A DNA stretch of 64,000 bases. Origin: Sycobia sp. Sy_11. Taxonomy: Eukaryota > Arthropoda > Insecta > Hymenoptera > Epichrysomallidae. The first letter of the stretch is position 1. Each line of letters begins with the position of its first letter. The notes beneath the pieces are model-generated. The model saw nothing but the letters and a program-made list of their open reading frames with translations, did not search any database and was not told where the DNA came from. Position numbers and translations under genes: made by a program. Below, piece by piece: positions 21,691 to 33,262 of the stretch. Location of the stretch: the NCBI GenBank assembly GCA_018907035.1, contig JACCIC010000029.1, forward strand, positions 1,072,501 through 1,136,500, written 5' to 3'.

Positions 21691-24380
21691 CGATCCTGAA
21701 GAAAAACTGAAGGAGTTACGGCAGAGGCTGGTCTGCTTTGCGCGGACCAACGGTACCAACCAAAAGACGGAAGTGAAATTGAAATTTCTATGGTCCTGAC
21801 ATACATCCGAATGTTATACGGATTACATTGGACTAGAAGTGGCAAGTGCCAGAGATGCAGAGTGGAGAAGCTCTGTAATGGTATAGTAAGGTCGCTTCGG
21901 AAATCTAATGTTCAATTTATTTTGAAAAACACGCGCGGGAGTTCTATTTTTCTACTGACGATAGACGACGGCGTCAACGATAAATAATGGAACGATCACT
22001 AAAACCCGACGAGACGATCCGTAGCTTTGTGGCGGAACTAGACACGCTCATGAGACGCCGAGCAGGTACGACATGCGGAGCTGAATAGAGACCGTGTACT
22101 ATGACACGAGGGCCGAGCTCCGCACGAACCTTTACCTTTTGCAGATTCATACACCGAATGAGCTAGTGCAGAAAGTGGAAAAGTAGCAGGAATATAAGAA
22201 GCAAGCCCACCAAGAATGGAGTAAGAACCAGCATATTGCACGCAACAATCGTGATATGACCACGAAACCGTCATGATGCTCCATCACATAGCAAGCAGGG
22301 ATATTCCAGTTACAAGCATTAGTCGATTCAGGAGTAGCGCGTTCAATTATTAGTGCGTGAGCAGACACGGCCTTCATACGGCAGGCAAGGTGACGAAGCA
22401 GTAATACCATGCATGTTACTATTACGAATGACCAAGGAGCAATTCCTTTAATAGCATAGTGACCAGTACCTTGAAAGTGGAAAGCCAACAAGTACGGCAC
22501 AACAATTCCGTAATGAGAAAGTTGGAAGCCGACATTACATTGGGAATGGATATGCTCAAAAGCTTTGGACTAAGTGTATAATAATCGGCTGCTGAGACTA
22601 CTGGTGCATTCTAAGCAAGGAAACCATTGCATTTCGATCCACTCGAAGAGACTGGTGAAATTTTTAACCACTGAGGACCAGGAAATGCAGGAACTGATGA
22701 AAGAGGAAAGCGATCGTTTTAAGAATACCACAGAGATCTACGCTACTACACAATCCAATCGTAAAACGACAGCAGTACCAACCCCAAAATTTTGTAGCGT
22801 AGATCATTATACACAAGAAAATCGAGAAATAACCAATGGAGGATGTGATGCTCACGGTAATACTAGTAACTAAGAAGGATGAAAAGAAGACGTTCTGCAT
22901 AGATTTTTGGCGGTTTGCCCAAGGAAGACGCATACCCACTGCGACAAGTCAACACCAGACTGGATAAATTATAAGGAGCCGACACGTTGCTACCATCAAA
23001 CTGAAAAATGGATAGTAGCAGGCTTCTGCTTATCAGCCGCCCACTGACCGCATTCGCCGTACCTGGTCGATGACTATTTAGGTCGCCGTGATGGCATTCC
23101 GGCTATATGCTACATCCCACATTTTTGAACAACTACTAGACCATGGAATCAATGAAGAGATTACGCCAAATGTTTTCGCTTACCTCGATGATATTTTTAT
23201 AGCCACCAACCAATTCCGGTAATACATCGAGGTATTAAAGACGATGTTCTAACGCCAACAGCGGGCGAAATTACGACCTAATTTGGATAAGTGCGAATTC
23301 GCACCGCAACCGTTCCACGTGGACCTGACGAAAGCGACCACCATCACGGACCACGAACCAGACGCGTTGCCGTAAGCAACACCATTAAATCGACTGCTCC
23401 AGAAAAAACAATGCTGGCAGTGGGGGCTGGAGCAGCCATGAACTTTGGACCTACTGAAAACGCAGCTTTCTTAAACCCCTGTTCTCGCATAACCGGATTA
23501 GTGACAACTGTTACGCTACAGACCAACTCACGCAACAGTACTTCGAACGAAATCGACTCCTAGCCTACTCAGACAGATCAGAACTAATTGGCTGTTAAAC
23601 TCGAGTGCCTCTTCGTGTTTCATCAATACCTTGAGGTATATGATTTCAGCGTATCTAGCGACCACTAATCCTTGAAATATCTAGGTCACACTGAGAGCTC
23701 CTCCAGGTGGCTCGCGTATTAGAAAATGGAATTATACGGTGAGATTATGATGTATAATACTAAGGGAATGGAAAAGCGAGTAAAAGAATCTTTCGAAATA
23801 CATAGTATTACCACCTCGAAGAAAGATATCGACCACAAAACGGATATCATATACGCTATGGACCTCTATGCCGACACGTACTGCGTAGTAACGACTTCGA
23901 GGACGAGAATGGAACGTCGACGATTTACATATATACGAATGAAGGAGATAGAATCTAGCATAAATGCCACGACGTACAATTCGCCGTCCATCTAGGGGTA
24001 TCAAATCGCCGGTTACGTACTGTATATCGTTGTATCGAAGAGGTCGATGATAATCATCGACTTACGCGATTCATGCGACAAATGGTAGCAGAAAATTCAC
24101 GTAGGGGCCCTACGGCTACATAAGGAGCATCTCGTCCAAGAGGAGCAAGAGAAGCCATCTGACCCTTGACATAAATAGTACAGTCGTAGAGATAATCACG
24201 ACGGCAGTAAAACCAGCCTCGGAGTACACTTCTACGCCGCTGATCGAACTGGTTTACTATCGAGTGCATCGACGGACACGGATCACCCCTCCTTTCAGTA
24301 CAGGTACATATGGCCGAGAGCAACCCGCTACCAATACAGCCGATAAAGGAAAAATCGATCCTAGCAAGGGGCTGTCGCAA
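21690..24380 (+). pseudogene. Ty3/Gypsy retrotransposon relic (gag, protease, RT, RNase H)
   Basis: The order of conserved pieces in shifting + frames follows Gypsy. A gag-like MERSLKPDETIRSFVAELD lies at 21988-22044. The end of the aspartic protease (ADITLGMDML) is at 22528-22557. RT pieces around 22780-22950 lead to the active site YLDDI at 23181-23195, then LRPNLDKCEFA near 23275. The RNase H/connection region has SDH-SLKYLG at 23657-23686. Dozens of stops and frameshifts interrupt it. After about 23720 there is open sequence without recognised motifs, and integrase is not visible. No LTRs were identified. A long-dead copy; overlapping antisense frames are shadows. Confidence 0.8.
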
Positions 24381-24485
24381 TTTATGTCAGAATAACCATT
24401 CTGATCTATTATCTGTTTAAAGCACAAGAAAAATATTCTTTATTATAAAAAAGAAGCATCAGTGGGAGAATAGAATTTATATGTA

Positions 24486-25586
24486 TCAGGTGCACAACTT
24501 TGCTTCCACCGTTGAATTTCGAGGCTTTATTGTAAAACAATGGTTATACATAATTTCTCCTATCTTTCGGGCGGCATACGATTCTCGCGTTCCAAAAACC
24601 GACGAGGTTTTGAAGCAATCCACGAATTGATCCAATTTTTTACTTCATAAGACCGGAAGTACTGGTCAGCCAGTCCGTGTGCCATTGATCAAAACAAGTG
24701 GTAGTCTAAGGGAGCAATGTCTGGACAGTACAGTGGATGAGATAGAACTTTCCATTTCAACAATTCCAAGTATGCTTGACCTCTTTCGCAATATGGGGTC
24801 GAGCATTTTTTTATACTGTAAAATCGCTTTTTCACGTCTCTCACATGTGATTGTTCAGTCGGTTTTAACAGCTCATAATGTACTACACCGAGCTGGCCCC
24901 ACCAAATACTGAGCATGACCTTAGAATCGTGAATATTTGGTTTGGCCGTCGACTGGAATGCAAAAATGCGATGCAAAAATCCCTTCCGTTTTTGCTTTGT
25001 AAGCAGCTGTTCACAAGAAAACAAAAGCCGTTTAACCTCCCTCGGCTTCAACTCTTGCCGCGTCCAATTTCCTTATTTCTGAATCATTCCCATATCTTCG
25101 AGGTGTTTTTAAATGGCGTATTACGCCACTAATGATCCTGCTAATTGTTGTTGCGTTTGACACGAGTCTTAGTCAAATAATGCCTCCAATTCTTTATCTT
25201 AGAAACCTTCTTTCTTCAACCTCCACGCTGGTTTTCGACCTGAAAATCACCGTTCTTGAAGTGTTGAAACCACCACCCGCACGTTCTTTGACTAATCACA
25301 GCCTAACCATAGGTATTTGAGAGCATTCAATGAGCCTCAGCCGCAGATTTCTTCATATTAAAGCAGAAAATTAAAACGTCTCGCAAATGACGAGAATTTG
25401 GCTCGTAAGCTGCCATGTTTAATCGAGTATAACTTTATGATGCAGACACAATTCGATTAATATTTCAATGACGTTGTGTTAAAAATACCTAAGCTTATTA
25501 TATGACACCTACGATCTATTTATTTCGACTATTATGTCGCGTACAGTTATCTATTGCAAAACGACAGAAGCAAAGTTGTGCACCAA
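24486..25586 (-). mobile_element. mariner element with terminal repeats, decayed transposase
   Basis: The left end AGGTGCACAACTTTGCTTCC at 24488 is the inverted match of the right end GAAGCAAAGTTGTGCACC ending at 25584. On the minus strand a 120-codon frame (25051-24689) covers the middle of the transposase: KRKGFLHRI, then MLSIWWGQLGVVHYELLKP, then LLKWKVLSHPLYCPDIAPLD with the third catalytic Asp. The DNARPH segment has lost its Asp through an A-rich replacement and a frameshift. The N-terminal half is poorly preserved. Length 1.1 kb, slightly short for the family. Inactive. Confidence 0.88.
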
Positions 25587-25589
25587 TAG

Positions 25590-26645
25590 TTAACGAAATA
25601 AATTCAAACTATTGCCCATTCTATCAAATGATGTATATCGAGTGGTTATTTTGTAGGAATATGAATATATGAATAGTATGAATAGTTAAAATTTGACTTA
25701 ATTAAACTTTTTACTAAATTTTTGCCTAAGATAATCATAAAGAAGTGAATACATTGGTCTCTAAAAGTTACACATAATAAAGTGAGTGTGAACAAAACGA
25801 TGAACACTTGGAGTAAGACAATCCATCATCATTGATATGGTTTCTCTACTTTATAGACGTTAATATAATCTAGAGCTAGTATCAGTGTACGCAGATTAGC
25901 TACATATTATTTGGTATCATTAATCATAGCCTTACTATTAGATGAAGAAAGAACTAAATCATTATTCGTGGACAATCGATTGAAGTAACGAGTGTGGCGT
26001 TGCGATAGATGAAGTACACATATGTCAAAACCTGAAGTCTATTCTTTGGAATACGATACTTATCGTGGCTGTATACAAATTAGTAGAGCCATGGCCCTGA
26101 TATTTATAGAACCTTTTTTTTATTTTGCTGGAAAAATGCTTTATGTAACATTAGAGTAATGGATTGTTGTAAAACTTCCTATGAAATTTGGAAAAACTCG
26201 TTGAACAAAGTACATAGCAATAAATTTTTTCGCGTGGACGTGTATATATTCAATATAGTCGAGTGGACATTGACGGTAATTTACGGTCAAGTCGGTCTTC
26301 CATTTGAAACACACACGAAAACATTGAAAAATCCGGTACTGCGAATACTGTGCAACATCTGTGCCTATGATTCTCCTATTTGAAAAACAAAGCTCACAAA
26401 AATATTTTCATTTCTTTTTTGACTGAAAATGAAAATCAATAAAATTTATTACAAAATGTAATAACATGTAAAGAATATTGGATTTCACCTACGATCCTTT
26501 AACAACGTCTTAATTCATACGCTGAAATAGTCCAACTTTGCAAAAAAGTGAAACTAGTGAAACTCAGCAAATCAAAATTCAAAGCAATGATAGTTCTTGT
26601 TCATATTTTCTATACATAGAAGGTGACAATTAATATATATATATA
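25590..26645. other. No gene recognised
   Basis: AT-rich sequence. The 74-codon frame at 26159-26383 (+) carries no recognised motif and no convincing splice sites. Confidence 0.35.
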
Positions 26646-26649
26646 TATG

Positions 26650-27112
26650 GAGCTACAAAAGGTATAACGTATTTTAGAGTTTTTTATAAAAATACTAAAA
26701 AACCTTGGTTCTATAAATATGATATTTCTCGGCATTTCATAGTTTCCATTAATCGACTCAGAGCCAATCATTATAATCTTGCTGCCTCCTTAGCCAGGGT
26801 TAATATTGTACCCAACGGCAAATGTAAATGTAATCTTTTTGATGAAGATATTGTGCATGTTGTCTGGCGTTGTGCTTTATACGACGAACAAAGGAAAGAA
26901 CTTATACAAAAATTACCTCAGTTAAACGCTCAGCCAACAAACATGGCTACGCTCCTTGCCGAACCAAATGTCACAGCGTGCACGTACGTTATAGAATATT
27001 TAAGGAAATGTAATATTAGTGTCTAAGAATGTATATGTATGTAAATGATACAATGTAAAGCGAATTAATCTATTAAGATTAGAAAGCTTAATAAAAAAAA
27101 AATATATATATA
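26650..27112 (+). mobile_element. 5'-truncated LINE, RT C-terminal tail and 3' UTR
   Basis: One continuous open frame reads from about 26690 to a stop near 27025. It contains ISRHFIVSINRLRANHYNLA, then CKCNLFDEDIVHVVWRC at 26823-26873, the C-x-C...H...C motif at the C-terminus of R1/Jockey/I-type LINE polymerases, and ends YVIEYLRKCNISV. After the stop come about 60 bases of UTR, an AATAAAA signal and an A-rich tail that turns into (AT)n. The rest of the polymerase is missing. This is normal 5' truncation during target-primed reverse transcription. The unbroken frame suggests a fairly recent insertion. Confidence 0.85.
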
Positions 27113-27354
27113 TATATTTATAATTGAATAAAATATTTTCTATTTTTCTCTAGAAATGGATTTAGAAAATCAAATACTAGGAGACGACTTTCGTTCGCGA
27201 AGATTCCTTCACATTTAGATGGCGATATAAGTAATACAAAAAGTCAGATATGTCGTATATAGTACTTGTTTTATAGTTTTGGCCATTACCAATGAAATTC
27301 AGTTAACAGGCGCCATCATTTGTGTAAACATTATCATTTTTTGATCAATGAAAG

Positions 27355-28410
27355 ATGAATCGTGATAAATTGTTCTGTCGACATGTCTTCTTGCACTATA
27401 TTGATTTGAAAAAAGGTGTAGTAGAAACTTATCGATTGCTTCAATAATGTTATGGTGAACAAACTCCATTACTTAGAACATGTAAAGAGTGGTTTCAGCG
27501 ATTTAGAAGCGGAAATATTGATGTTAATAACATAGAACATTCTGAACAACCGAATAAGTTTGAAGTGAATTGCAAGCATTATTGGACAAACACAGATCAA
27601 ACGCAGAAAAAAACTGTTAATAAGTTAGAAGGCAGTGACAGAGCAGTTGGCAAATGTTTACATGCGATGGGAAAGATTCATGAAGAAGGAAAATGGGTGT
27701 CACACACTTTGACCGAAAGTATCATTATTAATTGATACAACATCATACTCTCTTTATTTGCCAGACAAAAAAGAAGAAATTCTGTGGTGTGTTGCGACTG
27801 TTGATGAAAAGTGATCTACTATGACAATCCTAAGCGCAAAAAGTCATGTATGGACCCAGTCTATTCGTCTACATCAATACCAAAATTCAACATCCACGTC
27901 CAAAAGGTATTGCTGTGCATTTGCTGGGATCAACAGGATATACCGTTCTATGAGCTGCTCAAATCGAATGAAACCATCACTGCCGAGGTATACAAATGAC
28001 AACTGAATGATTTTTAACCGAAATTGACCGAACATAGATCAGCAATCGCGAGCAATCGGTGCAGTTATTCTCTTGCATGACAACGCTCGGCCACATAAGC
28101 CATCAAAAAGGCCCTTTTGGAGCTTAAATTGGAAGTGTTGCCACACCTAACATACTCGTGAGACAGAGCACCTTCTGATTACTACCTATTCAAATGACAT
28201 GTTCAAGAACTACAAGAATTTGCAGATGATTGTATCGCTTCTCAACCGCCATCGTTCTTACACTACCTTAGCATCATATTACCACAGAAATGGGAATAAA
28301 TAGTAGAAAATGACTGAAAATATGTTGATTAAGCTAACGTGTATACATTTTCCAACATAAATGTCATTTTTCCATTAAAAAAAGTAGGAAACTCAGTTCA
28401 CCTCCTAATA
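27355..28410 (+). pseudogene. mariner transposase relic (irritans-like)
   Basis: Starting near 27358 the + strand shows a mariner N-terminus: FRHV then a helix-turn-helix block with KEWFQRFRSGN near 27488. Later pieces, in several frames, are TVDEK near 27803 (first catalytic Asp), YYDNPKRKKS, VLLCICWDQQDIPFYELLKS at 27907-27966, and APSDYYLFK near 28170 (third Asp). The element ends near GTAGGAAACTCAGTTCACCT at 28384-28403, a typical terminal repeat. The matching left repeat was not found. Multiple stops. Assignment to irritans-type mariners is by motif resemblance. Confidence 0.85.
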
Positions 28411-28974
28411 CTACAAATTAAGTAAAATATTTATTTTTCATATCTCTGCATATGAATACCTGCGGTTACTGCAAGAAGTATGATTTGTATACAATGGTTA
28501 TGTCTAAAAATACTTGACATTTATTTATTAGCTTCCAGAAAGCTAGGTATTAAAGTTATTATTAATTACACATTCTAAATTTTTTGTGGTATCGAAACCC
28601 TTCGGATTGGCCTAGTGTCTAGCATAGTAGACATTTTCTCAGTTGTATTAGAAAATTTAATATATAGAGTTCATTTAAATTTATAGAAAAATACAAATAG
28701 TTCGAGAGATAATGGGTGCTATAATCGAGTTTAATAGAACGGATTATTGTTAGTTATATTAGTTATAGATGTATATTATGGTTATATATAGTTATATTAG
28801 TTATATTAATTACATATTATTATGCATCCCAATAACTTAAATTTAATGTTAGATTCAAGTAAATTAGACAACACTTATCACTCGTTATTAATATAGATTT
28901 TGTATTTCGCATTTAAGTTAAAGAAAAAAAGTGCTATAAATGTTATACTAATAAATTTAGAGTGGGGATGGGGT
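28411..28974. other. No gene seen; AT-rich
   Basis: Contains repeated ATTAGTTATATTA-like units near 28745-28815. No coding motif. It leads into the Penelope-associated region. Confidence 0.4.
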
Positions 28975-29000
28975 ATATAAATTAGCATGCTGGGATTTAC

Positions 29001-29069
29001 AATTTAGTTTAGTTTCTGAGGATGAACCGTAGCGGTTCAAAACGTCGGAAAAGAAGGTAATTCTAAATT
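29001..29069 (+). ncRNA. Hammerhead-ribozyme-like motif upstream of a Penelope-like element
   Basis: The sequence shows hammerhead parts in the right order. A distal helix I pairs AATTTAG (29001-29007) with CTAAATT (29063-29069). The core CTGAGGA (29016-29022) fits CUGANGA. Helix II pairs GAACCG (29024-29029) with CGGTTC (29033-29038) across a TAG loop. Then AAAAC-GTC (29039-29046) stands where GAAAC-GUC is expected. The very short helix III and location upstream of the ORF match what is known of ribozymes in Penelope-like elements. The guanine that should follow helix II is A here, so this copy is probably inactive. A TATA-like TATATAAATT lies 25 bases upstream (about 28972). Confidence 0.5.
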
Positions 29070-29295
29070 TAAGGTGGTGGTGGCAGGCAGATTGTCCTTT
29101 ACTAACATAGAATAGTACTCTCATTTTTTTTATTTTACTTATATTTTATTTTTATTTTTATTTTCATTTTATTATTAATTTTATTGTTATTTTTATTTTC
29201 ATTTTATTATTAGTTTTATTTTTATTTTTAATTTTCTGATATAAATTATTGTAGTAAGCAGTTTTATTTCAGATTCTACGGGGGTGATCATAATC

Positions 29296-29400
29296 AAGGA
29301 CAGTCTGGCTGTCATTATTTTAGCTAATTTATGACATTATACAGACTGTAAGACCGATAAAAATACTTATTAATTTAATTCAGAACAGTCGACATAAGTA
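29296..29400 (+). repeat. Dispersed terminal repeat family, copy B
   Basis: Begins CAAGGACAGTCTGGCTGTCA, contains GACTGTAAGACCGATAAAAA, and ends CAGAACAGTCGACATAAGTA. It sits between the hammerhead-like motif and the Penelope ORF, and copies elsewhere (50, 8409, 9241, 35108) share both ends. Confidence 0.7.
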
Positions 29401-29439
29401 TAAATTTTAATTTTAATTTATTAAACGGTCTATAAACGT

Positions 29440-30304
29440 ATGTTATATTTTAGAGAAATTTATTTTAAATATGAGTGGTTTATTAAAGAACATTGCTCAA
29501 AATGGATAAAAATTACTTTAAAGGATATAACAATTAAAGAACAACGTACTTTTTTACTTAGATGCGAAACATCGAAAATTTTTCCGACATATTTAGATAA
29601 AAATTGTCAAAATAAATTAAATTTTCTCGGAATTACGATAAAAGAGTCCCTTACGATTTAGAAAGAAATATTTTCAATTTTAAAAACAAATTAATAAATT
29701 TAGAAATCATATATAAAAATTATGACATTTATTACTTATCAAAATCTTTATTAAAAATAGAAGAATATTTATATAAATACTTAGCAAATGATGATTTAAA
29801 AGAATTCTTTCTAGTTCAAAGCAGACACTTTAATAAAATAAAGTACGAGAATAAATAAACTGAAAGTAATTAATAATAAATTAATTAATAATTTTAAAAA
29901 AGAAAATAGATTTCAAAATTATATAAATACTAACATCATACATGAATACAAAACAGCCAAGAATTTCTTATAAAAGAGAACACAAATATTATATTCCAGA
30001 ATGCAGATGAAGGAAATGTAACAGTAGCATCTCACAACAAAGAATATATTAATACAATTACAATGAAGTTAGAGGATAACACAACTTACAAGAAAATGCA
30101 GAATCCTTATATTAATAGGCAACAAAATAAATTGAGAGAATTAGTAAAAGAATGGAAAAATAAATGTTACATTAAGGAAATTACTTTTAAACACTTCAAA
30201 TGCAAAAATGGAACAATAGCCAAATGTTATGAGGTTCCCAAAATTCAAAAAGAGCAATTGACCTATAAAATAATAATATCATCAATTAATTTCCAAACAT
30301 ATTA
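29440..30304 (+). pseudogene. Penelope-like element, N-terminal and first RT part (split by insertion)
   Basis: The frame from 29440 and its continuation after a shift near 29660 encode a Lys/Asn-rich N-terminal domain of the kind found in Penelope-like elements, with IFPTYLDKN and FFLVQSRHFNKIKYENK. Around 30005-30050 comes a version of the RADKGNVTV motif (here NADEGNVTV), then EYINT. Then from 30063 to 30304 comes the thumb/finger segment ending YEVPKIQKEQLTYKIIISSI, which matches PKIHK--LP-RIIVSSI. The coding sequence stops abruptly at TA (30303-30304) where a mariner begins, and continues at 33059. Two frameshifts and a few stops make it inactive even without the insertion. Confidence 0.85.
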
Positions 30305-31145
30305 GGTTGTCAAATATCTCACTTTCGCTTTTTTGCGGATTCAAAGCTTTATAAAAAGTGTTAGAGTGGTCGGATTTACTTCAAATATGCTCCGTTTCAT
30401 TCATTAATCCGTTTTCATCTAGATGGCAACTTCATAATACCCCTCTCGTAGCAACCCCTCTCCTTATTTGCGAAAAACTCGGACAGCTACTTTTCACAAG
30501 CCTCTTTTGAGTCCAACTTTACACCACCAAGGGCGTTCGACATGGACAGGAACAGGTGGTAATCACTTGGCGCTATATTCGGACTATATGGTAGATGCGA
30601 TAAAACCTGCCATCCGAATTCCCGTAGCTTCTGACGAGTCATCAACGAAGTATGTGGTCTGGCGTTGTCCTAGTAGAATACTAGACATTTGTTAACAGTT
30701 GATGGTAGAATTAACCGTTTGGACATATGGGAGCAGCTGATAGTGGATGATTCCCTTTCAATCCCATCAAACACACAGCAAAACCTTCTTGGCCGTCAAT
30801 TCCGGCTTGACGACGCTTTGGGACGATCCACCGGCCTTGGACCACGACCGTTTTCGCTTGATATTGTCGTATGTGATTAATTTTTCGTCGCCAGTCACTA
30901 TCCGCTTCAAAAATGGGTCGAGTTCGTTCCGTTTCAGCAGCGCATCGCAGGCGTTAATTCGGTCCAGAAGGTTTTTTTGCGTGAAATCATGCTTCACCCA
31001 AAAAAAAACAAAGGTCGCTGAGTTATGCTTTGTTGCACATAAACATTCCCGGCCGCACCTAGATTTCGCTTTATCGGCCGGTTGTGCTCCAGAGCTTTGC
31101 AGTATTGCTGATCTTTTCAATGGTGCAGATCTGTACATTATTGCG
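30305..31145 (-). pseudogene. mariner, C-terminal half of transposase plus right terminal repeat
   Basis: This is the left (on +) part of a mariner lying in the minus direction between terminal repeats GGTTGTCAAATATCTC (30305) and its inverse ending at 33058. On the minus strand the frame at 31138-30767 carries HDFTQKNLLDRINACDALLK, then IVTGDEKLITYDN with the first catalytic Asp, then KVLLCV. The rest (30766-30310) is deleted and frameshifted: the second and third Asp motifs are not recognisable, though a degenerate tail like KLPSRW is present near 30440. It is separated from its N-terminal half by LINE sequence. Confidence 0.85.
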
Positions 31146-31149
31146 ACTT

Positions 31150-32500
31150 TTGTGGACCGAAAGTTTGTAGTGGATTCCGAACCACTTATATTGCATCTTG
31201 TATATTCAGACTAGAGTTGGTTACGAGTGTATAGGCTGGCATTGCTTAATTGCTAATTGTGTATTTACAGTATGCAGACCAGTGTATAGAGCTGGTCTGC
31301 TTATTTAGGAATATAGAATATAGAAATTAGATTTATCTGTGTATAAATATATTGCCATTTTGATTTGGTTCGGTATCCTTATTTACAGTTTTGTGGACCG
31401 GTGTATAGCGTCAGTCCACTATATTTGTATGTATGCTTTATAAAATTTGTATATGATTCTTTGTGTATATTTTCCGCGACAACTGCCAGTTCCCTACCTA
31501 CCTAATCAGTTTCCTCTATTACATCTGCTTCAAGCGGATGCTCTATCGCTTCAAGAGACTTCTTTGTCTGTAGGAGCTCTTTGACTAGATTTTAAAATGC
31601 CTTATAGTTTGCTTGGCTCCATAAAGCTCTAACCTCAATAGAGGTGTTATTTTCTCTCTGGAACCTGATCCTAATTTCATCATATTTGGGACAGACGGTC
31701 AGGACGTGTTCAGGTGTGTCCACCTCCCCACATGTGCATGTATCGCTCTCTCTCAGTCAGATGAAAGCGAGAGAGATATGACCCAAAGTCACCATGCCCA
31801 GTGAGGAACTGGATTAACCATCGCGATGGCCCGATCCAGTCTGCCTTTATCCTATCTCTGACATTAGGTAGATAAGAATATGTCAGCCTACCTTTTGTCG
31901 AGTTATTCCAGATTTCCTGCCAGTCATCGAGATATCTTTCAGATATCTCTCTCGCGGCTTGACGTTGGTCCTCAGGTGACGCTGCATTTTTGCGGTTTGC
32001 GTACAGTTCCGCTCTACGCCTGCATTCTAGTACGATGGGGGAGTTTTTCCGCTATCACTGCTAGGGCGTCTGTTGAGGTAGTTCTGTACGCGCCGGTGAT
32101 TCTAATGAGCGCGTGTCTTTGAATTCTTACCAACTTGCGTTGCTATTCTACACATATCAAACCGTACCATCTTGCCGCTGCACACGTAGCGACAGGTGTG
32201 AACAGCCCGGTATAGATAGTATTAAGCGCCTTAAATTTAAGGCCCTATTCTCATCTTGCCAGGCGTCCAATCCTGTTAAACAAGTCTACACATTTGGACT
32301 GTGCCGCTTTCAAATGGCAACCGATTGTAAGATGTTCGCCGAAGTGGATTCCAAGGTATCGTACGCTTTCTAATCTCTTCACCCTCGAGTTGCCGACCGT
32401 AATTCGGGGGGGGGGGGGCTTTCGAGTGAAGGTGCCCTCTCAGAATCAACATTCAACATTTTTGAGAGGCCAGCCTCATTTTATTGAGGTGACACCAGGA
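31150..32500 (-). mobile_element. LINE (R1-type) polymerase C-terminal fragment inserted in the mariner
   Basis: On the minus strand the frame order is typical of the end of an R1/Jockey-type LINE polymerase. First come VRYLGIHFGEHLTIG near 32345 and a stretch with SKCVDLFNRIGRLAR. After a diverged region come GHGDFGSYLSRFHL near 31790 and a C-x-C...H...C motif CTCGEVDTPEHVLTVC near 31700-31740. The frame ends near 31590, and 3' UTR-like sequence continues to about 31150. A run of 13 G at 32406-32418 lies at the upstream side. A few stops are present. Exact insertion boundaries and a target duplication could not be fixed; both flanks retain a piece around the mariner WVPH motif. Confidence 0.75.
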
Positions 32501-32529
32501 TTCCACTTCTTAAATGTAATTCTGGCCAT

Positions 32530-33058
32530 TTCATCATGCGGCACCCAAACATCAAACTTTTTTTTTATGTATCCAGCCTTCTGCAGATGGTTTAAAATGG
32601 TTTGATGACTAACTCTCATCTCCTGGGCGATGTGACCAGATGCCACATGCCGGTCTAACTCGGTATTCGTCCTCACAGATCGTCCGCCGGCGGGCTTATC
32701 CATGGTGTCATTTTCACTGGCTCTGAATCGTCGAAACCATTCCTCTGCGGTTGGAAGTGACAGCGTGCCATCTCCCCACAACACCATTAATCTTACGGAA
32801 CGTTTGTCTAGCGGATTTGCCTTTGACGAAGGAAAACTTGAAAATAGCGCGAATTTCGGCGTTACTGAACTCTGAATGTTTACACGTCTATAACTCTTGA
32901 ATGCAATATCCAAACTAATCATGCATAGCGTTATTTTGTACGTTATGTTAAAACCTTTCAAATGATCTTCAGTATTGCCACATACGAGCTCTGTATCGCT
33001 TTGTACGTAGTCGCGAAATTCAGAAGACAAAAGGGCAGCCGGGAGATATTTGACAACC
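32530..33058 (-). pseudogene. mariner, N-terminal half of transposase plus left terminal repeat
   Basis: The minus-strand frame 33030-32476 (184 codons) covers the N-terminal region: EEWFRRFRASENDTMDKPAG, then HIAQEMRVSHQTILNHLQKA, the second helix-turn-helix, then FDVWVPHDE. The first 100 codons are the terminal region and a degenerate start. The terminal repeat GGTTGTCAAATATCTC (inverse at 33043-33058) pairs with that at 30305. The flanking TA at 33059-33060 duplicates the one at 30303-30304. Together with the piece at 30305-31145 this is one mariner, split by a LINE, sitting inside a Penelope-like element. Confidence 0.88.
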
Positions 33059-33262
33059 TATTACAATATTGCAAAATTTTTATCAAATATATTAGTTAAG
33101 CTCGTTGGAAAAACCAACTCTTATGTTAAAGATAGTTGGAGTTTTTATAAAGCAGTTCAAGATATTAATATCCCGAATAATTATAGGATGATTTCTTTGG
33201 ATGTAGTATCTTCATTTACAAATATACCATTAGATTTATTTAAAGAAATTATAGAAGAAAAA
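33059..33262 (+). pseudogene. Penelope-like element, RT continuation after the mariner insertion
   Basis: The frame resumes exactly where the upstream part stopped at 30304, with the TA of the insertion site shared. It encodes KFLSNILVKLVGKTNSYVKD and then YRMISLDVVSSFTNIPLDLF, the RT motif A region with the first catalytic Asp. It ends in similarity near 33265 (EEKW). The active-site YxDD, thumb and GIY-YIG endonuclease are absent, so the element is 3' truncated or deleted here. Confidence 0.85.

Noticed and set aside
22147..22500. 117-codon minus frame
   Set aside because: Antisense to the Gypsy gag/protease region on the + strand, with no motif of its own.
30747..31214. 155-codon plus frame
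   Set aside because: Antisense shadow of the mariner transposase frame at 31138-30767.
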